From assembly GCA_029777755.1 (NCBI GenBank), contig JAKORQ010000009.1, positions 1 through 9,691 of the forward strand: a stretch of 9,691 bases of DNA. Direction: 5' to 3'. The first letter of the stretch is position 1. Every line of letters starts with the position of its first letter. This document shows, piece after piece, positions 6,451 through 9,691 of the stretch. The notes below the pieces were generated by a model. That model ran no database searches. It had not been told where the DNA came from and saw only the letters and a program-made list of their open reading frames with translations. This stretch comes from Planctomycetota bacterium. GTDB taxonomy: Bacteria > Planctomycetota > Phycisphaerae > Tepidisphaerales > Tepidisphaeraceae. Position numbers and translations under genes: made by a program.

Positions 6451-6468
6451 GATTGATCTGTATCAATC
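6451..6468. promoter_or_regulatory. FNR/CRP-family operator dyad upstream of sucC
   Basis: GATTGAT-CTGT-ATCAATC is a perfect 7-bp inverted repeat with a 4-base spacer. Its core, TTGAT-N4-ATCAA (6453-6466), equals the FNR/ANR/DNR consensus at every specified base. It overlaps the stop codon (6465-6463) of the upstream oxidoreductase gene. Its centre is about 43 bases from the start site inferred from the TATAAT box; class II FNR activation uses about -41.5, within the uncertainty of that inference. The likely role is oxygen-, NO- or redox-responsive activation of sucC. The regulator is not encoded in this window. Confidence 0.6.
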
Positions 6469-7482
6469 ATCCAGCGGCGGACGGGTGAGCTTCACCGGGC
6501 GCTTTTCCGCCGCCGACTTATACAGCGCATCCATGAGCCATGAATGCAGCAGTCCATACCTCACGCCGCAGCGCGGCTCGGCCTTGCCCTGCAGGCACAG
6601 GGCAAAGTTCTGCAGCGGAGTGTAATGAGGCTGTGTTACCAGCGGGTACTTGATCTGGTTCTTCTGCGCATCGAAATGCTCCAGCCGCCCGCCGTGGATG
6701 CCGGTGCCGACGCGTCCCTTGTCGCCTGCCACCCAGATACCCTCCTGCCACCCGGGGGTGTTGCCGGAGATGGTGACTGAACCCAGGACATTTCCTTCCC
6801 AGCGGATGGTGATGGCGGCATTGATGTCAACCGGCGTTCCCTTGTTGTCGCTCCAGCAGAACACTTCCTTTGCCGGGCGATCGATCAGCCAGGCGATGCC
6901 GTTGAACAGGTGCGCGCCGGTGTCGTACATCTGGCCGCCGCCGGAGAGTTTCGGATCCTGCCGCCACTTGCCACGGGTTCCATTACGCCACCCCTGGCAG
7001 GAGAAAGCGGTGACCGTCTGGAGTTCGCCAAGCTCGCCGCGGGAGATGACTTCGCGAATGTAGGCATACTCAGCGCTGAAGGGCGCCTGGAATGCAATCT
7101 GGAAATGCCTGCCCGTCTGCCTGATCTTCTTCGCGAGTTTGCGCGCGTGATCGGAGCGCGTGACCATCGGCTTCTCGCACAGCACGTCCAGCCCGTGCTC
7201 CAGCGCCGCCATACACAGCTCGAAGTGCGTCGTGTGGGGAGTAACGATGGTGACTGCCTGAAGCCCATCCGGCGGATGGCGCAGCAGTTCATCCATCGAG
7301 TCATACAGACGAATCTTCGGGTCCGCGCCAAACTTCTCGCGATGGAATCGCTCGAGGTTTTCACGCTTGATATCGCACAGGGCAACGACCTCCAGCAGGA
7401 CAGGATTGGCGTGCACCTGCTGTGCGTGGAAACCGGCATGACCGCCGCAGCCGATGATGGCGAGCTTTGTCCTTCCCGACAT
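6463..7482 (-). CDS. Gfo/Idh/MocA-family NAD(P)-dependent oxidoreductase
   Basis: Members of this family oxidise or reduce sugars, inositols and related alcohols using NAD(P). The 339-residue protein has the N-terminal Rossmann motif KLAIIGCGGHAG (6-17), VVALCDIKREN for the adenosine end, the conserved CEKPM (102-106), and the substrate-domain motif GGGQMYDTGAHLFNGIAWL (181-199) with the usual Asp187 and His191. No signal peptide is seen, so it should be cytoplasmic. The substrate cannot be deduced. The frame extends upstream to 7533, but ATG 7482 places the Rossmann strand normally and is preceded by a good AAGGAGA at 7498-7492. The 64-bp gap to sucC on the same strand allows read-through, but sucC seems to have its own promoter, whose dyad covers this gene's stop codon. 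Confidence 0.93.
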   Translation of the reverse strand: MSGRTKLAIIGCGGHAGFHAQQVHANPVLLEVVALCDIKRENLERFHREKFGADPKIRLYDSMDELLRHPPDGLQAVTIVTPHTTHFELCMAALEHGLDVLCEKPMVTRSDHARKLAKKIRQTGRHFQIAFQAPFSAEYAYIREVISRGELGELQTVTAFSCQGWRNGTRGKWRQDPKLSGGGQMYDTGAHLFNGIAWLIDRPAKEVFCWSDNKGTPVDINAAITIRWEGNVLGSVTISGNTPGWQEGIWVAGDKGRVGTGIHGGRLEHFDAQKNQIKYPLVTQPHYTPLQNFALCLQGKAEPRCGVRYGLLHSWLMDALYKSAAEKRPVKLTRPPLDD

Positions 7483-7491
7483 TTCGCAGAT

Positions 7492-7498
7492 TCTCCTT
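7492..7498 (-). promoter_or_regulatory. Ribosome binding site fixing the oxidoreductase start
   Basis: AAGGAGA on the minus strand lies 9 bases before the ATG at 7482. It is one of the strongest Shine-Dalgarno sequences in the window and supports this start over the longer frame that opens at 7533. Confidence 0.75.
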
Positions 7499-7514
7499 GA
7501 TCTTTGCCCGTGCA

Positions 7515-7543
7515 TATTTACTTTCGCGGGCATAAACTGTTAC
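7515..7543 (-). promoter_or_regulatory. Candidate sigma70-type promoter for the oxidoreductase gene
   Basis: On the minus strand GTAACA (7543-7538, four of six consensus bases) and TAAATA (7520-7515, three of six) are separated by exactly 17 bases, in an AT-rich pocket of a GC-rich region, and lie upstream of the AAGGAGA. The matches are moderate and could be chance. No equally good candidate was found for the divergent plus-strand gene. Confidence 0.3.
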
Positions 7544-7606
7544 ACAGAAGTGGCCGAGTGACTATCGTGGGCGTTGTTTTTGCGAGCGTCAAGGGATCGA
7601 AGACAT

Positions 7607-7612
7607 GGAGGT
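7607..7612 (+). promoter_or_regulatory. Ribosome binding site deciding the DUF2267 start
   Basis: GGAGGT, a near-ideal Shine-Dalgarno sequence, is followed after seven bases by the ATG at 7620. It lies inside the coding sequence if the upstream in-frame ATG at 7605 were used, which favours 7620. AAGGGA at 7591-7596 could serve 7605 but is weaker. Confidence 0.6.
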
Positions 7613-7619
7613 CCCCCAA

Positions 7620-8075
7620 ATGCATGGCGAAACATTACTGCAGCCGTTCTCGCAAACACTGACTAAATCAGAACAGTGGATGAAAGGTGTCCAGCGTGAA
7701 CTGGACGCCGGCAACGCCGACTCGGCCCGCCGCGCCATGCGTGCGACCTTGCATGACATGCGCGATGAGTTTGTTCCTGATGAAGCGGCCGCCCTGGCAG
7801 GTCGCAGGCCCATGCTGGTTCGCGACCATTGCTTTGAATGGTGTCGGCCGGCGCACGCGTCCAGGCGTGCAGGATGTCAGGAGCAGTTCCTTCAGCGGAT
7901 TGCAGACAAGCTGCAATCCCGGTGCGTCCCTCCCCCACAGGAGGCCGCCAATGCTGTCTTTGCAGTAACAACACGTCACGTAACGCCCGGAGAGGTTGAG
8001 GATGTGCGTAGCATGCTCCCCAGGGAACCGCAAAAGCTCTGGCCGGGCGGTAAGTTCATTGAGAGGTGGTCATGA
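7620..8075 (+). CDS. DUF2267 domain protein with extra cysteines
   Basis: The 151-residue protein fits the small DUF2267 family, whose function is not established to my knowledge. The recognised pattern is the helix ARRAMRATLHDMRDEFVPDEAAALAGRRPML (about 36-66), then EQFLQRIADKL, then EAANAVFAVTTRHVTPGEVEDVRSMLP (108-134) ending in LW. The middle differs from what I expect of the family: Cys71, Cys75, Cys86 and Cys102, with His70 and His79 close by, could bind a metal or form disulfides. No signal peptide or membrane helix is visible, so it is probably a soluble helical protein. The start at 7620 is chosen for its GGAGGT; 7605 is the alternative (156 residues). Its stop overlaps the start of the histone-like gene (ATGA at 8072-8075), so the two should be translated together. 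Confidence 0.82.
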   Translation: MHGETLLQPFSQTLTKSEQWMKGVQRELDAGNADSARRAMRATLHDMRDEFVPDEAAALAGRRPMLVRDHCFEWCRPAHASRRAGCQEQFLQRIADKLQSRCVPPPQEAANAVFAVTTRHVTPGEVEDVRSMLPREPQKLWPGGKFIERWS

Positions 8076-8512
8076 CAGACACGCGTAAGCAGAGGGATTT
8101 CTGGGTAGAGGCCCCCATGGGCGTCTTCGCCGTTTCCCGCACCAGCGCCACGAAACGCGGCGGCGCATCCGCCCGCAAGTCAACGGCTGGCAAGAGCACC
8201 GCTAAGAAAACCACTGCAAAGCAGTCCGCCGCTACCAAGACAGCCAGCAAACCCGCCGCGGCGAAGAAGACGACCCGCAGCGCGGCCAAGCCTGCAGCGG
8301 CGAAGAAGAGCGCTGCCAAGTCAGCGTCCAGCGCCAAGAAGACGACCGCGCGGAAGCAGTCAGCGGCGACAAAGTCAACCAAGGCCGCCAAGGCGCCTGC
8401 GAAGAAGGCAACTTCCACCAAGGCTAAGGCGACTGCAAAGAAGACGACTACCGCCAAGGCGACGGGACGAAAGCCGGCCGCACGCAAGACCGCAGCAAAG
8501 CGCTCCAAGTAA
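8072..8512 (+). CDS. Histone H1-like lysine/alanine-rich basic protein
   Basis: The 146-residue protein has a short ordered-looking start (MTDTRKQRDFWVEAPMGVFAV) and then about 120 residues made almost only of Lys, Ala, Ser, Thr, Arg, Gly and Pro. I count 32 lysines. The three acidic residues (Asp3, Asp9, Glu13) and the aromatic ones (Phe10, Trp11, Phe19) all lie in the first 19 positions. Repeated AAAKK, AKKTT and SAAK units resemble the C-terminal tail of eukaryotic H1 and bacterial tails such as chlamydial Hc1/Hc2 and Bordetella BpH1. The likely role is binding and condensing DNA or RNA through a disordered cationic tail. The ATG at 8072 has GAGAGG five bases upstream and overlaps the DUF2267 stop; an in-frame GTG at 8066 is an alternative. 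The window shows no globular HU domain fused to it. Confidence 0.8.
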   Translation: MTDTRKQRDFWVEAPMGVFAVSRTSATKRGGASARKSTAGKSTAKKTTAKQSAATKTASKPAAAKKTTRSAAKPAAAKKSAAKSASSAKKTTARKQSAATKSTKAAKAPAKKATSTKAKATAKKTTTAKATGRKPAARKTAAKRSK

Positions 8513-8530
8513 GCTCTTTCGCTCTCCGGG

Positions 8531-9691
8531 TCAGTTGGCCGCGCGCGGTAGCACGCTCACTCCGTCTTTGACCTTGTCACTGGGGTGAACGATCACCTGG
8601 TCTTGCTCGGCAAGTCCGTTGAGTACTTGCGCGCTGGCGCCACTCATCCGTCCAAGCTCGACCAGGCGCAAGACCGCCCTGCCGTCTTCAATGACGTAGA
8701 CAGCCCAGTGTGCGCCTTGACGAAACAGGGCGCCGCTGGGTACCTGCAGGACGTCCGGCTCTTCCCAGATCACGATCCGGGCATCGACGCGGAAGTAGTC
8801 TCCCGGTGGATTGATCCCCTCGGGCATGACGATGTCGGCGATGACGTTGACACGCTGCTCTTCCACGCCGAGTGCCGAGATCTTGGTGAAGCCGGACGGT
8901 TCTATCTTGCGCACCGTCCCAAGGAGTGGTTCATCCCCGCCCCAGCGGTCGAAGTAGACCTTCGCCCCGGGACGGATCTTGACCGCGTCGCGCGATAGTA
9001 CATCTATCTCGGCCTCGAGCTTTGTTACATCGCCAAGTTCCAGGATCTGCGTCCCGGGTGCGACCGGCCGGCGGTTCTCCTCCAGCACGCGCAGCACGAC
9101 CCCATCGATCGGCGAGTGGATCTCGAACACCTCCGGGCGCGTAGTTGCAGCCGATGTCACGCTGCGCAGTGCCGCGCGCGCCTGCTCCAGATCGAACATC
9201 GCCACCCGCCTGGCTGCGCGGGCTGACTGAAGCTGCGCCTCGGCAACCTTCACCGCCAGCTCAGCATCCTCCAGCTCCTGCTGCGACATCGCCGAGTCGG
9301 TGATCAGTTCCTGCCGACGGGCGTACTGCTTGCGGGAGTGCTCAAGCTGCGCCTCGATGCGGGCGATCTCCGGGCCGGCCCGGTCAAGCGCCGCCTCGGC
9401 CGCTTTTACCCGTGCCTCCGCCTCCTCATATGCCCTGGCATCCAGTAGCGCAGGCCAGGATGGAATGATTCGCGCCAACACCGTCTGGCCGGCCTTCACC
9501 ACATCCCCTTCGTCCAGCTCGATGCGTTGCAGTTCGCCGGCGAGGGGAGCGGAGATGATGTAGCGATCCTTCACGCGCGTCTTCCCCTCCTGGCGGACGA
9601 CCACCTGCATCGGCGCACGCTCCACCTGGGCGATGTCCACTTCCACCGGTGTGGGAATGAATGTCCACACCAGCAGCCCCACGCCCGCCAG
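8531..9691 (-). CDS. HlyD/RND-type periplasmic adaptor (membrane fusion protein), 5' end cut by window edge
   Basis: Adaptors of this family link an inner-membrane pump (RND, ABC or MFS) to an outer-membrane channel, or work with ABC exporters of the MacB type. The visible 386 residues start with a hydrophobic anchor (LAGVGLLVWTFIP) that continues beyond the edge. They then show the first lipoyl half (SAPLAGELQRIELDEGD, about 47-63), an Ala/Glu/Arg-rich alpha-helical hairpin (about 83-178) with the turn near ITDSAMSQQE, the second lipoyl half (HSPIDGVVLRV, 192-202), a beta-barrel region (220-310) and a membrane-proximal domain with VPSGALF (317-323). A GTG at 9682 could be taken as a start, but the frame is open through it and the anchor is incomplete, so the true start lies outside. 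The stop is 18 bp from the convergent histone-like gene. The pump genes are not in this window. Confidence 0.92.
   Translation of the reverse strand: MAGVGLLVWTFIPTPVEVDIAQVERAPMQVVVRQEGKTRVKDRYIISAPLAGELQRIELDEGDVVKAGQTVLARIIPSWPALLDARAYEEAEARVKAAEAALDRAGPEIARIEAQLEHSRKQYARRQELITDSAMSQQELEDAELAVKVAEAQLQSARAARRVAMFDLEQARAALRSVTSAATTRPEVFEIHSPIDGVVLRVLEENRRPVAPGTQILELGDVTKLEAEIDVLSRDAVKIRPGAKVYFDRWGGDEPLLGTVRKIEPSGFTKISALGVEEQRVNVIADIVMPEGINPPGDYFRVDARIVIWEEPDVLQVPSGALFRQGAHWAVYVIEDGRAVLRLVELGRMSGASAQVLNGLAEQDQVIVHPSDKVKDGVSVLPRAAN

Noticed and set aside
7506..7531. GCCCG...CGGGC inverted repeat in the divergent oxidoreductase/DUF2267 gap
   Set aside because: It has a five-base GC stem with a 16-base loop in GC-rich DNA, which is too weak to call an operator or terminator.
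8056..8508. Long minus-strand open frame (150 codons) opposite the histone-like gene
   Set aside because: It is a compositional shadow: Lys/Ala codons read backwards give Leu/Phe/Ala/Val-rich frames without stops. The plus frame has the ribosome binding site and the ATGA coupling.

Overview
The window is a GC-rich, tightly packed bacterial chromosome segment. It holds ten genes that I can support, two of them cut by the window edges. Gene content is mostly housekeeping: cysteine desulfurase, succinyl-CoA synthetase beta subunit, a Gfo/Idh/MocA oxidoreductase, an efflux-type adaptor and a polyprenyl-phosphate-type glycosyltransferase. I see no rRNA, tRNA, CRISPR array, transposase or phage gene. 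The lysine/alanine-rich histone-like tail, the two-domain pterin-synthase-like protein, the Gfo/Idh/MocA dehydrogenase and the uneven Shine-Dalgarno use would suit a Planctomycetota-like (perhaps Phycisphaerae-like) bacterium. That is an impression from gene content, not a demonstrated placement.

Left part (1-1230, minus strand): a family 2 glycosyltransferase with four predicted C-terminal membrane segments. Its stop codon overlaps the start of a further membrane protein that runs off the left edge. After a 133-bp divergent gap comes a plus-strand operon (1364-4619): iscS, an HI0933/YhiN-type flavoprotein (ATGA overlap) and a double-domain 6-pyruvoyl-tetrahydropterin-synthase-like protein (8-bp gap). 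IscS supplies sulfur, the YhiN family has been linked to rRNA dihydrouridine, and the PTPS/QueD fold makes pterin or queuosine precursors, so an RNA-modification theme is a reasonable hypothesis for the trio.

Middle part (4620-7482): a 248-bp convergent non-coding gap contains several short repeats, including an imperfect 14/15-bp inverted pair about 185 bp apart. Then, all on the minus strand and listed from their upstream end, come an oxidoreductase, sucC and a small three-helix membrane protein. Upstream of sucC lies a perfect TTGAT-N4-ATCAA dyad (FNR/CRP-family type). It overlaps the stop codon of the oxidoreductase gene and sits 24 bp upstream of a perfect TATAAT. The usual partner sucD is not beside sucC.

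Right part (7483-9691): a plus-strand pair, a DUF2267 protein followed through an ATGA overlap by a histone-H1-like basic protein, converges with an 18-bp gap on a minus-strand HlyD/RND-type membrane-fusion protein truncated by the right edge. All intergenic stretches are below 300 bp.
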